This document shows, one piece after another, positions 19,669-27,952 of a DNA stretch of 64,000 bases. Each line of letters begins with the position of its first letter. Position 1 is the first letter of the stretch. The notes below the pieces were generated by a model, which worked only from the letters and a program-made list of their open reading frames with translations, ran no database searches and had not been told where the DNA came from. Source of the stretch: Halomonas icarae. GTDB taxonomy: Bacteria > Pseudomonadota > Gammaproteobacteria > Pseudomonadales > Halomonadaceae. The translations under genes were made by a program, and so were the position numbers. The stretch is from contig NZ_WUTS01000001.1 in assembly GCF_009901955.1 (NCBI RefSeq), positions 3,014,172 through 3,078,171 on the forward strand. The letters are read 5' to 3'.

Positions 19669-19697
19669 CGGCTGTGGATAACTCACAAGGAGATCGA

Positions 19698-20225
19698 ATG
19701 GACGATAACGACCTGGCCGGCGCCCTGCCCGGCCAGCACGAGCTGTCGATGACCGTGTTGATGACTCCCGACATGGCCAACTTCAGCGGCAAGGTGCATG
19801 GCGGCGCCATCCTCAAGAAGCTCGACGAAGTGGCCTACGCCTGCGCCAGCCGCTACTCGGGCCACTATGTGGTTACCCTCTCGGTGGACCAGGTGCTGTT
19901 CAAGCAGCCGATCCATGTGGGGGAGCTGGTGACCTTCCTGGCGTGCGTCAACCATGTGGGCCGTTCTTCCATGGAGATCGGCGTCAAGGTGGTGGCCGAA
20001 GATATCCAGAACAAGCTGATCCGTCACACCAACAGCTGCTACCTGACCATGGTGGCGGTGGATGGCGATGGCAAGCCGGCTCCAGTGCCTCCGCTGGCGC
20101 TTGACACGAAGGTGCAGAAGCTACGCTTCGAGAAGGCGGCCCTGCGCAAGAAGCTTCGCAAGCGGGCCGAAGAGGAGGAGCGCCGCACCCAGGCCGAGCA
20201 CGGCGCCAGAGGAGAAGACGACTAG
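19698..20225 (+). CDS. Acyl-CoA thioesterase (YciA/BACH-type hotdog)
   Basis: 175 aa. The hotdog core includes MANFSGKVHGGAILKKLDEVAY (catalytic Asn/Asp region) and VTLSVDQVLFKQPIHVGELV. The C-terminal tail, about 140-175, is charged and helical (RKKLRKRAEEEERR). Such enzymes hydrolyse broad acyl-CoAs in the cytoplasm. AAGGAGATCG gives a strong start at 19698. Its stop overlaps the convergent I78 gene by four bases. Confidence 0.85.
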   Translation: MDDNDLAGALPGQHELSMTVLMTPDMANFSGKVHGGAILKKLDEVAYACASRYSGHYVVTLSVDQVLFKQPIHVGELVTFLACVNHVGRSSMEIGVKVVAEDIQNKLIRHTNSCYLTMVAVDGDGKPAPVPPLALDTKVQKLRFEKAALRKKLRKRAEEEERRTQAEHGARGEDD

Positions 20226-20542
20226 CCGCAGTCCAGGCTGAGAATGATGTCCGCCTCGTCCAGGTGGACATTGAGGCGATCTGGCCGGTGATCGAGTGTC
20301 ACCGCCGTACCGGGGCGAATCACCCGAATGGCCGACGCGTCACTCTCGGCATGAATCGCCTTGCCGAGGGATACGCTGTAGGTACGACCGATACGGTCCT
20401 GAACGCGCTGGGCACCACACTCCCCGCCGCTTTCCACGCGAGGCGGCAGCGGAGCTGGTTCGGGCTCCGGCGCCGAACTCATGCCACTGCAGCCCACCAG
20501 AAGAAGGCCTAAGAGTAGCGGCGACAACCTCGTTACAATCAT
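20222..20542 (-). CDS. I78-family peptidase inhibitor-like lipoprotein
   Basis: 106 aa. The lipoprotein signal LLLGLLLVGC places the lipid on a cysteine near residue 18. A Pro/Glu-rich linker leads to the I78 fold: CGAQRVQDRIGRTYS, VIRPGTAVTLDHRPDRLNVHLDE and the final CG. I78 proteins inhibit serine proteases; a lipid-anchored version would guard the envelope. The ATG at 20542 is preferred over a frame eight codons longer. Confidence 0.8.
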   Translation of the reverse strand: MIVTRLSPLLLGLLLVGCSGMSSAPEPEPAPLPPRVESGGECGAQRVQDRIGRTYSVSLGKAIHAESDASAIRVIRPGTAVTLDHRPDRLNVHLDEADIILSLDCG

Positions 20543-20661
20543 CTGGGCTTCCTTGATCCATACCAAAGAAAGTGCCGGAACGGACTAGCCGATCCGGCAG
20601 TTGACTCACCATGGCTCGGCTCAGAGTGCCGTAGCAGACTAGCCGCCCCCCGGGGCTCTGT

Positions 20662-20793
20662 TTAGGAAGCGGCGTCCTGAACGGCCTCTCCACCCTGCTC
20701 GATATCCTGGCCGGCACCGCGAATGGTGTTACAGCCGGAGAGAAGCGAAACGGCGAACAGTGCCGCCACCAGCATCATCAGAGTACGCCTCAT
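20662..20793 (-). CDS. Entericidin-like lipoprotein, 43 aa
   Basis: A short gene with a very strong ribosome site (AAGGAGG). MRRTLMMLVAALFAVSLLSG precedes the lipidated cysteine at residue 21, and the tail NTIRGAGQDIEQGGEAVQDA is the usual entericidin A/B pattern. Entericidins are toxin/antidote-like envelope lipoproteins induced in stationary phase in E. coli; no paired second copy is seen beside this one. Confidence 0.82.
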   Translation of the reverse strand: MRRTLMMLVAALFAVSLLSGCNTIRGAGQDIEQGGEAVQDAAS

Positions 20794-20858
20794 GATCGAC
20801 CTCCTTGTGCGTTGAAAATGTTGCACCCGTAATTTAGCAGCTCACGGCGAGCTTCGCC

Positions 20859-21605
20859 TTATCCCAGCAGCAGCCTGAGGATAATCGCCGCGATCACGGC
20901 CACCGTTAGCCACTTGACCACAAAGGCGCCACGCGGACTGACATTGACCCTTACCGCCAGCCAGGCGCCCGACATGCTGCCCACCGCCAGCACCAGCCCA
21001 TGGCTCCAGCGCACCTGATCATTGACCACAAAGATGGCCAGTGCCGGCAGGGTGTAGACCAGTACGATCAACACCTTGAAGACGTTGACCTGGGCCAGGT
21101 CGATCTTGAGCATGCGATAGAGCACCACGATAAAGAGAATTCCTACCCCCACCTGGATAAAGCCGCCATAGAGGCCGATGACAAACATCGCCAGGTAGAC
21201 CGCCGGCGTCAGCCGCTCGGGGGTCAGCGGCCGGGTATCCAGGCGCGGCTGTGGCAGCAGCATCAACAGCGCCGAGCCCGCCATCACCACGATCAGAATC
21301 GCCTCGAACAGGGCATCACCGGTGAGCAGAGCCAACCAGGCCCCGACCAGCGAACCCACCACCGCCGGCACGGAGAGGCGCAGCGAGAGCCCCAGATGGC
21401 GTGCCCCGGCACGGAAGAAGTTGTATACCGCCGACACGCTCTGCAGGGCAATGGAGACACGATTGGTACCGTTGGCCTCCTGAGGCGGCAGACCCAGGAA
21501 CATCAACAGCGGCAGGGTAAGCATGGAGCCCCCCGCAGAGAGCACGTTGATAAAGCCGGCCAATGCACCTACCAGCAGCAGGGCCAGCGCTTCGAACAAG
21601 GTCAT
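20859..21605 (-). CDS. TauE/SafE-family membrane permease
   Basis: 248 aa with about eight helices and the family's repeated half-motifs: LAGFINVLSAGGSMLTLPLL near the start and YGGFIQVGVGILFIVVL in the second half. TauE/SafE proteins are proposed exporters of sulfite or organosulfonates. No sulfur genes adjoin it, so the substrate is open. AAAGGACTC precedes the ATG at 21605. Confidence 0.85.
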   Translation of the reverse strand: MTLFEALALLLVGALAGFINVLSAGGSMLTLPLLMFLGLPPQEANGTNRVSIALQSVSAVYNFFRAGARHLGLSLRLSVPAVVGSLVGAWLALLTGDALFEAILIVVMAGSALLMLLPQPRLDTRPLTPERLTPAVYLAMFVIGLYGGFIQVGVGILFIVVLYRMLKIDLAQVNVFKVLIVLVYTLPALAIFVVNDQVRWSHGLVLAVGSMSGAWLAVRVNVSPRGAFVVKWLTVAVIAAIILRLLLG

Positions 21606-21731
21606 GGAAGAGTCCTTTCAGGAAAGAGCCGCACAGCTTATCCGCCCGAGCAAACGGGGAAAACTCCCTACGGTTATATGGCATGATGCCGGACAGTCGA
21701 TACCACTCGCTGATTACGCCGGAGAGCCCTG

Positions 21732-22175
21732 ATGGATCATTTCGAGCCAGACCCCCGCCTGGTTGAAGACAGCTACCCGATCACCGAGCTGCCGCTTTGC
21801 CAGCTGCGCCTGATGAACGACAGCCGTTTTCCCTGGCTGCTGCTGATCCCACGCCGGCATGGCGTCAGCGAGGTCTTCGAGCTGAGCGAGGCGCAGCAGC
21901 GGCAGCTATGGCGTGAGACGAGCCGCATCGGCCAGGCCTTCAAGGCCCTGATGGAAGCCGACAAGCTCAATGTGGCGAGCCTCGGCAATGTGGTGGAACA
22001 ACTGCATGTGCATCTGGTGCTGCGCCGCACGGATGACGGTCTCTGGCCAGGGCCTGTGTGGGGGCAGGGAGAGGCGTTGCCCTATGACCTCGACACCCTG
22101 GCCGCCATGCGTGACAGGGTGCTGGCCATGCTCGAGGGGCTCGACCTGCAACCCGAGGAGTCGCAGGCCTCCTGA
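21732..22175 (+). CDS. HIT-domain protein with altered histidine triad
   Basis: 147 aa with the HIT layout WLLLIPRRHGVSEVFEL and GNVVEQLHVHLVLRR. The nucleotide-binding triad reads Gln90-x-His92-x-His94, so the first His of HxHxH is replaced while the central catalytic His is retained. This variant recurs in a proteobacterial subgroup of HIT proteins. It probably hydrolyses or binds a nucleotide derivative. GGAGAGCC lies before the ATG. It is divergent from the TauE gene. Confidence 0.82.
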   Translation: MDHFEPDPRLVEDSYPITELPLCQLRLMNDSRFPWLLLIPRRHGVSEVFELSEAQQRQLWRETSRIGQAFKALMEADKLNVASLGNVVEQLHVHLVLRRTDDGLWPGPVWGQGEALPYDLDTLAAMRDRVLAMLEGLDLQPEESQAS

Positions 22176-22177
22176 GA

Positions 22178-22546
22178 CTATTGCCTGGCCTCGCAGTCGA
22201 CGAGGCGTGCGGCAATATCCGACACCAGCCGCTCCAGGGTGGCGGAGGGCATGGGGCGTCCGCCACGGAGGGCCGTCAAGGCAAGGCGGCCATCGGTGCC
22301 AGGCGGCTCGAGCGTCACCAGCACTCGGTAGCCCGGCCAGCGCGAGAACACCGCCTCCAGGCGCCCCACCGACGCATCGGCATGGCGCACCACATAGCCG
22401 CGCACCATCAGCGCCTCGGCGGTAACCTCCAGGGCACAGGACGGGGAGGCCTGTGAGGAAAGTGTCATCGGCGGCACCGATGATAAAGGGGTCGCACAAC
22501 CAGCCAGCAGCCCCACCACCAATAGCATGCCAGGCAGACGACTCAT
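22178..22546 (-). CDS. Lipoprotein of unknown function, 122 aa
   Basis: The signal RLPGMLLVVGLLAGC carries a lipobox with cysteine near residue 17. The mature domain (about 40-120) has alternating strands and a late DCE motif; no family is recognised. Its start overlaps the stop of the upstream lipoprotein gene (22543-22546), so the two are translationally coupled. AGGAG precedes the ATG. Confidence 0.7.
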   Translation of the reverse strand: MSRLPGMLLVVGLLAGCATPLSSVPPMTLSSQASPSCALEVTAEALMVRGYVVRHADASVGRLEAVFSRWPGYRVLVTLEPPGTDGRLALTALRGGRPMPSATLERLVSDIAARLVDCEARQ

Positions 22547-23082
22547 GGCTCATCTCCTGTGCCCATGGAACGGCGCAAGCCACCACAGAATGCCTCGCTG
22601 CTGGCGCTTCGCGACTCCACGAGCTCACCTCGCCAGTCGATGACCTGAAGATCGCGACTGACCCGCACCTCTCCGCCACTGACCAGCAGCGAGACACGCT
22701 CCAGCTCGGTGGCATCGCGGGTCAGGCTGCCCACTCCACCGAAGCCGATCATCACCCCTCCACCGAAACCACCACGACCACCACCCAGGCCGATACCGCC
22801 GAACACACCACGACGCTCCCAGTCACCATGGCGGTCGCCGTAGCCGGGCAGGATGCGGGTACGCTCGGCGCTTACCAATGCCGGAGCGGTCGCGGTATGG
22901 CGGATCAAAAAGCCATCATTCTCCAGGGCAACCACCGCCCGGCGCAGCGTCTCGGTGACCGACACACCCTCGTCTGACCAGAGGCAGGCCGCCGCGGGGG
23001 TCGGCTCCGCCACCGGCAACGTGGCGGGAACGGTCTGGCAACCGACCAGCACCAGCAGGACAAGCAACGGCCAGGGACGCAT
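22543..23082 (-). CDS. Glycine-rich lipoprotein, 179 aa
   Basis: The signal LLVLLVLVGC anchors the protein at Cys15. A strand-rich domain (SVTETLRRAVVALENDGFLIRH) is interrupted near 93-115 by a glycine run (GVFGGIGLGGGRGGFGGGV) that looks like a flexible or membrane-inserting segment. Both this protein and its partner have an LxxxGY/F-x-IRH-like segment, so they may be diverged duplicates (inference). GGGAGAG precedes the ATG. Confidence 0.7.
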   Translation of the reverse strand: MRPWPLLVLLVLVGCQTVPATLPVAEPTPAAACLWSDEGVSVTETLRRAVVALENDGFLIRHTATAPALVSAERTRILPGYGDRHGDWERRGVFGGIGLGGGRGGFGGGVMIGFGGVGSLTRDATELERVSLLVSGGEVRVSRDLQVIDWRGELVESRSASSEAFCGGLRRSMGTGDEP

Positions 23083-23343
23083 GATTTCTCTCCCGTGATT
23101 GGACGACTGACGACTTCAGTGTAGGCAGGCGGCCGTGACGAGGGAATATTGCACGACGGCGGCATCCGAGCCCGACGCCCGTCGCCCGTCGCCCGACGCG
23201 TCAGGATGACGCAGTCCCCTTGAAGTCAGCCCCCACCGCCAAGATGTCATGCAACATGGCTATGATGCCCATGGTCAGGATTCACTGTCCGCCAGCGGGC
23301 GATACATGGATCATGGAAACCAACACCACCAAGGAGGCATTAC

Positions 23344-23817
23344 ATGAGCGATACCAACCGCATCGGCCTGCATGAGGCCAGCGCCAGCCAACTCGCCGAG
23401 AAGCTCAACGAGCTGCTGGCCAACTACCAGGTCTTCTACATGAACGTGCGCGGCTACCACTGGAACGTGAAGGGGCCGCAGTTCTTCCAGCTCCACGAGA
23501 AGTTCGAGGAGCTCTATACCGACCTGCTGACCAAGATCGACGAGGTCGCCGAGCGCGTGCTTACCCTGGGCCACCAGCCGCTGCATGCCTACAGCGACTA
23601 TGTGGAGGTCTCACGCATCACCGAGGACAAGAACGTCTCGGACGGCAAGGCCTGCGTCGAGGGCGTGCTGGCGGGCTATCAGGTACTGATCGAGTTGCAG
23701 CGCGAGATCCTCTCCCTGGCCTCGGATGCCGACGACGAGGGCACCGCCGCCCAAGCCGGCGACTATATCCGCGAGCAGGAGAAGACCGTGTGGATGCTGG
23801 CCAGCTACCTGGCCTGA
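23344..23817 (+). CDS. dps: Dps-family ferritin-like protein
   Basis: 157-aa four-helix protein. Ferroxidase ligands are visible in VRGYHWNVKGPQFFQLHEKFEELYTD (His39, His51, Glu55). Dps dodecamers oxidise and store iron with H2O2 and shield DNA in starvation. The N-terminal tail is short and lacks a lysine cluster, so direct DNA binding is doubtful; the iron-detoxifying role is safer. AAGGAGG precedes the start. Confidence 0.9.
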   Translation: MSDTNRIGLHEASASQLAEKLNELLANYQVFYMNVRGYHWNVKGPQFFQLHEKFEELYTDLLTKIDEVAERVLTLGHQPLHAYSDYVEVSRITEDKNVSDGKACVEGVLAGYQVLIELQREILSLASDADDEGTAAQAGDYIREQEKTVWMLASYLA

Positions 23818-23854
23818 CTCCGGACCCGACCCGATCAGGCATCACGGGTCATGT

Positions 23855-23891
23855 CACCACAACGCCGGGCCCAAGGCACGGCGTTGTGGTG
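23855..23891. terminator. Long hairpin between dps and pepD
   Basis: CACCACAACGCCG and CGGCGTTGTGGTG pair perfectly around an 11-nt loop. It sits between converging genes, so bidirectional termination is likely although no clear T run follows. Confidence 0.55.
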
Positions 23892-23922
23892 TCTGGCACG
23901 ATTACCTCGGACCACGCACCTG

Positions 23923-25383
23923 TCAGCGCGTCAGATCCTCCACCAGGGCGCGCAGCAGCGTCCAGAACTCCTCCACCGAGGCGACCTCGACCCGCTCATC
24001 CGGCGAATGGGCACCGCGAATCAGCGGACCGAAGGAGATCATCTCAAGCGCGGGATACTTGCCGTCCAGGATGCCGCACTCGAGCCCGGCATGGATGACC
24101 TTGACCGCCGGCTCGCTGCCCAGCTGTTCATGGTGCACACGCTGAAAGCGCGTCAGCAGCTCGCTGCCTGGCTGGGGTGTCCACCCCGGATAGCCATTCT
24201 CGAGGCGCACCTTGGCCCCGGTCAGCTCGAACACGGCACGCAGGCGATCGGCCAGGTCCTGGGCCGCGCTGTCATGCAGCGAGCGCACCAGGGCGCCGAG
24301 ATGGAACCGCCCCGCCGCTAGGCTCACGACCCCCAGGTTGTTGGAGGTCTCCACCACCCCCGGCACCTCCTGACTCATGCGCTCGACGCCACAGGGAGCG
24401 GCGTGCAGGGCGGCCAGCAGTAGATGCGTCGCCTGACCGGTAAGCGGCTCATCGGCGGGCATCTCGACCGACTCGAGGCTCAGCGACAATGCATCATCGA
24501 CACCGGCAAACTCCTTGCGCAGGGTGGCCTGCAGTTCCGCCACCTCAGCCTTGGCGGCCTCGAGCTCCTCTTCGGGCAACGCCAGGATCGCAAGGGCCTC
24601 GCGTGGCAGTGCGTTGCGCAGGGTACCCCCCTGGTAGCTCGTCAGCCGTGCATCGAGACGCTCCAGGACTCGCATCACCCGCACCAGCAGTCGATTGGCG
24701 TTGCCCCGCCCCTTGTCGATATCGATCCCGGAGTGACCGCCGCGCAGCCCGGTCAGCGACAGGCGGAGCGTCACCTCATCGTCGGCCAGCGCCGCAGTGG
24801 GCAATTGCGCCTCGACCACCACATCGGTGCCTCCGGCGCAGCCGATAAACACCTCGCCGCGATCCTCGGAGTCGAGGTTGAGCAGGTAATGTCCTTGCAG
24901 CCACCCTTCGGCGAGGTTAAGCGCCCCGCCCATGCCGGACTCCTCCTCCAGGGTAAAAATCGCTTCCAGCGGGCCGTGGATGAGCTCGTCATCCTCGAGT
25001 ATGGCCAGGGCGGCGGCCACGCCGAGGCCGTTGTCGGCCCCCAGAGTAGTATTGCGTGCCCGCAGCCAGCCTTCATCGTCGAGATAGGTCTCGATGGGAT
25101 CACGGGTAAAGTCGTGTGGATGGTCGCTGTTGGCCTGGGGAACCATATCCAGGTGGCCTTGGAAGATCACGCCGGGAGCCTGCTCGTGACCGGGGGAGGC
25201 CGGCTTGCGAATCAGCAGATTGCCGAAGGCATCGCGCTCATGCGCGAGCCCCTGTGCGTCGGCCCAGGCTTCGAGGCGAGCCGCCAGGGCGGCCTCGTGG
25301 CCGGAGGGGCGCGGAGTCTCGCAAAGGGTGCGGAAATGGCGCCAGAGCGGCTGCGGCGAGAGCCGATCGAGATGTTCGTTCAT
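23923..25383 (-). CDS. pepD: Aminoacyl-histidine dipeptidase (peptidase D)
   Basis: 486-aa M20 metallopeptidase of normal length. Metal and catalytic motifs are visible: FQGHLDMVPQ (His and Asp), LGADNGLGVA, LEEESGMGG and the late VIHAGLECGIL. It hydrolyses Xaa-His dipeptides such as carnosine in the cytoplasm. AAGGGATC lies before the ATG at 25383. The next gene upstream, tmcA, ends 34 bp away and may share the transcript. Confidence 0.93.
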   Translation of the reverse strand: MNEHLDRLSPQPLWRHFRTLCETPRPSGHEAALAARLEAWADAQGLAHERDAFGNLLIRKPASPGHEQAPGVIFQGHLDMVPQANSDHPHDFTRDPIETYLDDEGWLRARNTTLGADNGLGVAAALAILEDDELIHGPLEAIFTLEEESGMGGALNLAEGWLQGHYLLNLDSEDRGEVFIGCAGGTDVVVEAQLPTAALADDEVTLRLSLTGLRGGHSGIDIDKGRGNANRLLVRVMRVLERLDARLTSYQGGTLRNALPREALAILALPEEELEAAKAEVAELQATLRKEFAGVDDALSLSLESVEMPADEPLTGQATHLLLAALHAAPCGVERMSQEVPGVVETSNNLGVVSLAAGRFHLGALVRSLHDSAAQDLADRLRAVFELTGAKVRLENGYPGWTPQPGSELLTRFQRVHHEQLGSEPAVKVIHAGLECGILDGKYPALEMISFGPLIRGAHSPDERVEVASVEEFWTLLRALVEDLTR

Positions 25384-25417
25384 GGTGATCCCTTCCTGAG
25401 TAACCGGCCTACCTTAC

Positions 25418-27601
25418 TCAGCCCATTGCGGAAGGGGAAGAGAAGGACAGAAGCATCGCCACCGCCTGGCGCAGCCGAGCGGTGGCCTGCCGCCGGCCCG
25501 ATACACCGAGATGCCTGGCCAGGGCATCGCCGCTCAGCCCCTGAAAGCCCCAGGTCACCAGCAGCAGCAGCTCGGGATCGGCGAAGGAGATGCCACGGGA
25601 CAGAGCGAGACGAACCAGGGCCTGCAGCGCCGGACGGGCCAGCGCCGGCTCGCGGTGACCGGCGGCGACGTCCTCTGCATCGCGGCGGTCGTCATCTGCA
25701 AGATTCACCCCACACCCCTCCGCCAGCAGAGCGGCGGCCACTGGCGGCGCCAGATCACGCAGCTCGAAGGCCAGCAGGCCAGGCAGGGCGCGTTGAAAGC
25801 GCGCGACGAGCGAGCCCATCAGCGCCTCACCGCGCTTGCTGGTGGCTCGAGCCACCATCAGGGCGTGTTCACCCGTGGCGGTCTCGCGGGTCAGCCCGAG
25901 GCGCAGAGCATGAAACCCCTGCCGCTGCCAGAAGGCCATCAGCGCCGGTTCGGCGCCGAAGCTCGCCCCCAACAGATCGCAGCCATCATCACGCGCTCGC
26001 TCCAGCTCCGCCTCGATCAGCCGCTTCCCCAGCCCCTCGCGACGGTGCTGGGGTGCCACGGCGATACGCACCACCCGCCGCAGATGCCCGGTAAGCGCCT
26101 CCCGGGACCCCACATGGGCAGCCAGGGACTGGGCCATAAGATGGCCACGAGGGCGTCGCTCGCCACGGGCGACCCCCTCGGCCAGGTCGGCCTCGAACCC
26201 CCCCTCATCTGCGGTCATCACTACCCCTAGCGGCACGTCACCGGCTGTCATTGCCCCAACGGTGAGGCCCGGGCCGTCCAGCAGCAGCCGCAGATCGCTG
26301 GGCGTGGTGCGATAGTGTGCCTGCACCAGCAGACCGAACAAGCTACGCAGACCAGGCTCGTCACCGGCCAGCGTGGCCCGCGACAGTCGCCGCACGCCAT
26401 CGGTTGCTCGATCGTGAGGCTCTGGCGGGTCGGCATCCAGCATCAACAGGCGATGGATCAGCGGCTCGAGGGGGTCGTCACTCGCCCAACGGATCGGATC
26501 GGCCAGATGCAACCCTCGCCACTCTGGGGTGGTGCGCTCGAGACGCTCGCGGAAACGCAGGGCAAAACCGCGACCGGAGCCCTCGTAGCCGTGTACCGTG
26601 GTAGCAAAGGCGATCCGCGGAAAGGCGTCGAGCCACTCGCCGAGCAACCCGGCGGGAATCGCCGCCGCCTCATCCACCAGTAGCAGCCGGCCGGCACCGC
26701 CGGCCTGGCCCTGTCGGGCCAGCTCGGCAAGGGCATCCGGGGCCACGAAGCGAACCTCACCCTGGTCGGTAGCGAAGACATGTCCGCGCCGCTCACCCTG
26801 GGGGCAGAGCGCCGCAAGGCGTTCGAAGAGGCTCTCCACCGCCGCCGGTCGCGGCGCGGTCACCAGCACCTCCTGCTCCCCCGTGGCCAGCCAGCGGGCG
26901 CAGGCGATGCCCAGGGCCGCGCTCTTGCCGCGCCCACGGTCGGCGGTGATCACCAGCGGACGACGGCGGCGCAGCCGTGCCAGGCGGGCCACCGCCTGGG
27001 CCTGGTCGTCGGTCAGGCAGTCTCCATCGGTCAGCGGCAGCTCGGCATGCGCCTGACGGATGGGAAGCCTAGGCAACCGAGGTGTTTCGCCGGCACGCCA
27101 GCGAATCACCTGGTCGTCGCGCGCCAGGAGGCGCGCCAGCCGGGCCAGATAGCGACTGGTCAGCGCCTCGGGGCGCCAGGGGTGCTCGGCCAGTCGTGCA
27201 TAGTCGGCATCAGGTCGGCCTCCCCAGTCATGCGGGGTCATCAGCACCAGCAGGCCGCCTGCCGTCAGGGTGCCAACCAGAGCCGCCACGGCATCGGGGT
27301 CGAAGCCCGCCCCAGCGGAAACGGCGTCTATCACCAGCAGATCATGCTCGCCCCCCAGACGAGTTCGGGCACGGGCAGGAGCCAACCAGTGCGCCGTATC
27401 GACCTGCCCTGGTAACTCCGGCGCCACCCAGAGCGGGGAGTGCCAGGCGCCGGCTCGCCATAACTCGACGGCCGCATCACAGCAGGTCTGGGGCGCACAC
27501 TGCAGCCAGACCAGGCCCCGCCAGCGACGGCGGGCAAGTCGTGAGATGTGGGCCAGCAGCGCCCGCGTCGACAGGTCATGCTCCCTCTCTCCCCTATTCA
27601 T
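25418..27601 (-). CDS. tmcA: tRNA(Met) cytidine acetyltransferase TmcA
   Basis: 727 aa with three parts: an N-terminal DUF1726 region, an RNA-helicase-like ATPase with Walker A ADRGRGKSAALG and Walker B LLLVDEAAAIP, and a GNAT domain with VAPQHRREGLGKRLIEAE for acetyl-CoA binding. It forms N4-acetylcytidine at the wobble base of elongator tRNA-Met, preventing AUA misreading. Length is close to that of E. coli TmcA (671 aa). The start is uncertain by a few codons. Confidence 0.93.
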   Translation of the reverse strand: MNRGEREHDLSTRALLAHISRLARRRWRGLVWLQCAPQTCCDAAVELWRAGAWHSPLWVAPELPGQVDTAHWLAPARARTRLGGEHDLLVIDAVSAGAGFDPDAVAALVGTLTAGGLLVLMTPHDWGGRPDADYARLAEHPWRPEALTSRYLARLARLLARDDQVIRWRAGETPRLPRLPIRQAHAELPLTDGDCLTDDQAQAVARLARLRRRRPLVITADRGRGKSAALGIACARWLATGEQEVLVTAPRPAAVESLFERLAALCPQGERRGHVFATDQGEVRFVAPDALAELARQGQAGGAGRLLLVDEAAAIPAGLLGEWLDAFPRIAFATTVHGYEGSGRGFALRFRERLERTTPEWRGLHLADPIRWASDDPLEPLIHRLLMLDADPPEPHDRATDGVRRLSRATLAGDEPGLRSLFGLLVQAHYRTTPSDLRLLLDGPGLTVGAMTAGDVPLGVVMTADEGGFEADLAEGVARGERRPRGHLMAQSLAAHVGSREALTGHLRRVVRIAVAPQHRREGLGKRLIEAELERARDDGCDLLGASFGAEPALMAFWQRQGFHALRLGLTRETATGEHALMVARATSKRGEALMGSLVARFQRALPGLLAFELRDLAPPVAAALLAEGCGVNLADDDRRDAEDVAAGHREPALARPALQALVRLALSRGISFADPELLLLVTWGFQGLSGDALARHLGVSGRRQATARLRQAVAMLLSFSSPSAMG

Positions 27602-27952
27602 CGGCCCTCCACAGCCTCACCTAGCACTTTGGTCTTATGGCAGTGCACCATTCAACGCTAGCCACCGCCCATCATGGTACGTTGACGTCAACGTAAACAT
27701 TTATTAAATATCTGATAGTATTGAATTATCAAACATCGACATTCCCTTTCGCGGTCAGGATAGCGATGCCTGGCCTCAGTCCACGGGCCGCACCAGCGTC
27801 GCAAGGCCATGATCGTTTTGCACACCAATGGGGTGTTAGTTTGAAGTGTCGTGGCGGGTCGTCGATGCACCCCTGTGCCGGCTACCGCTCCCAAGTCTTG
27901 TCCATGGCGCCGGGAGGCGCTATCTGCTGTCCAGTCCCGAAGGGAGAACAAC
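27602..27952. other. 351-bp intergenic region upstream of the TRAP operon
   Basis: It contains the palindromic operator at 27678-27697, an AT-rich promoter-like segment (27697-27730) and a short stem ACACC-AATG-GGTGT near 27822. The TRAP ribosome site AAGGGAG lies at its right end. No convincing small gene was found. Confidence 0.6.
27678..27697. promoter_or_regulatory. Palindromic operator candidate for dctPQM
   Basis: TACGTTGACGTCAACGTA is a perfect 18-bp palindrome, 258 bp upstream of the TRAP start. The core TTGACGT-CA-ACGTAAA (27682-27697) resembles sites of MerR-family regulators of branched-chain keto-acid and fatty-acid catabolism (LiuR-like). TTGACG also looks like a -35 box. Regulator identity is inference. 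Confidence 0.5.
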
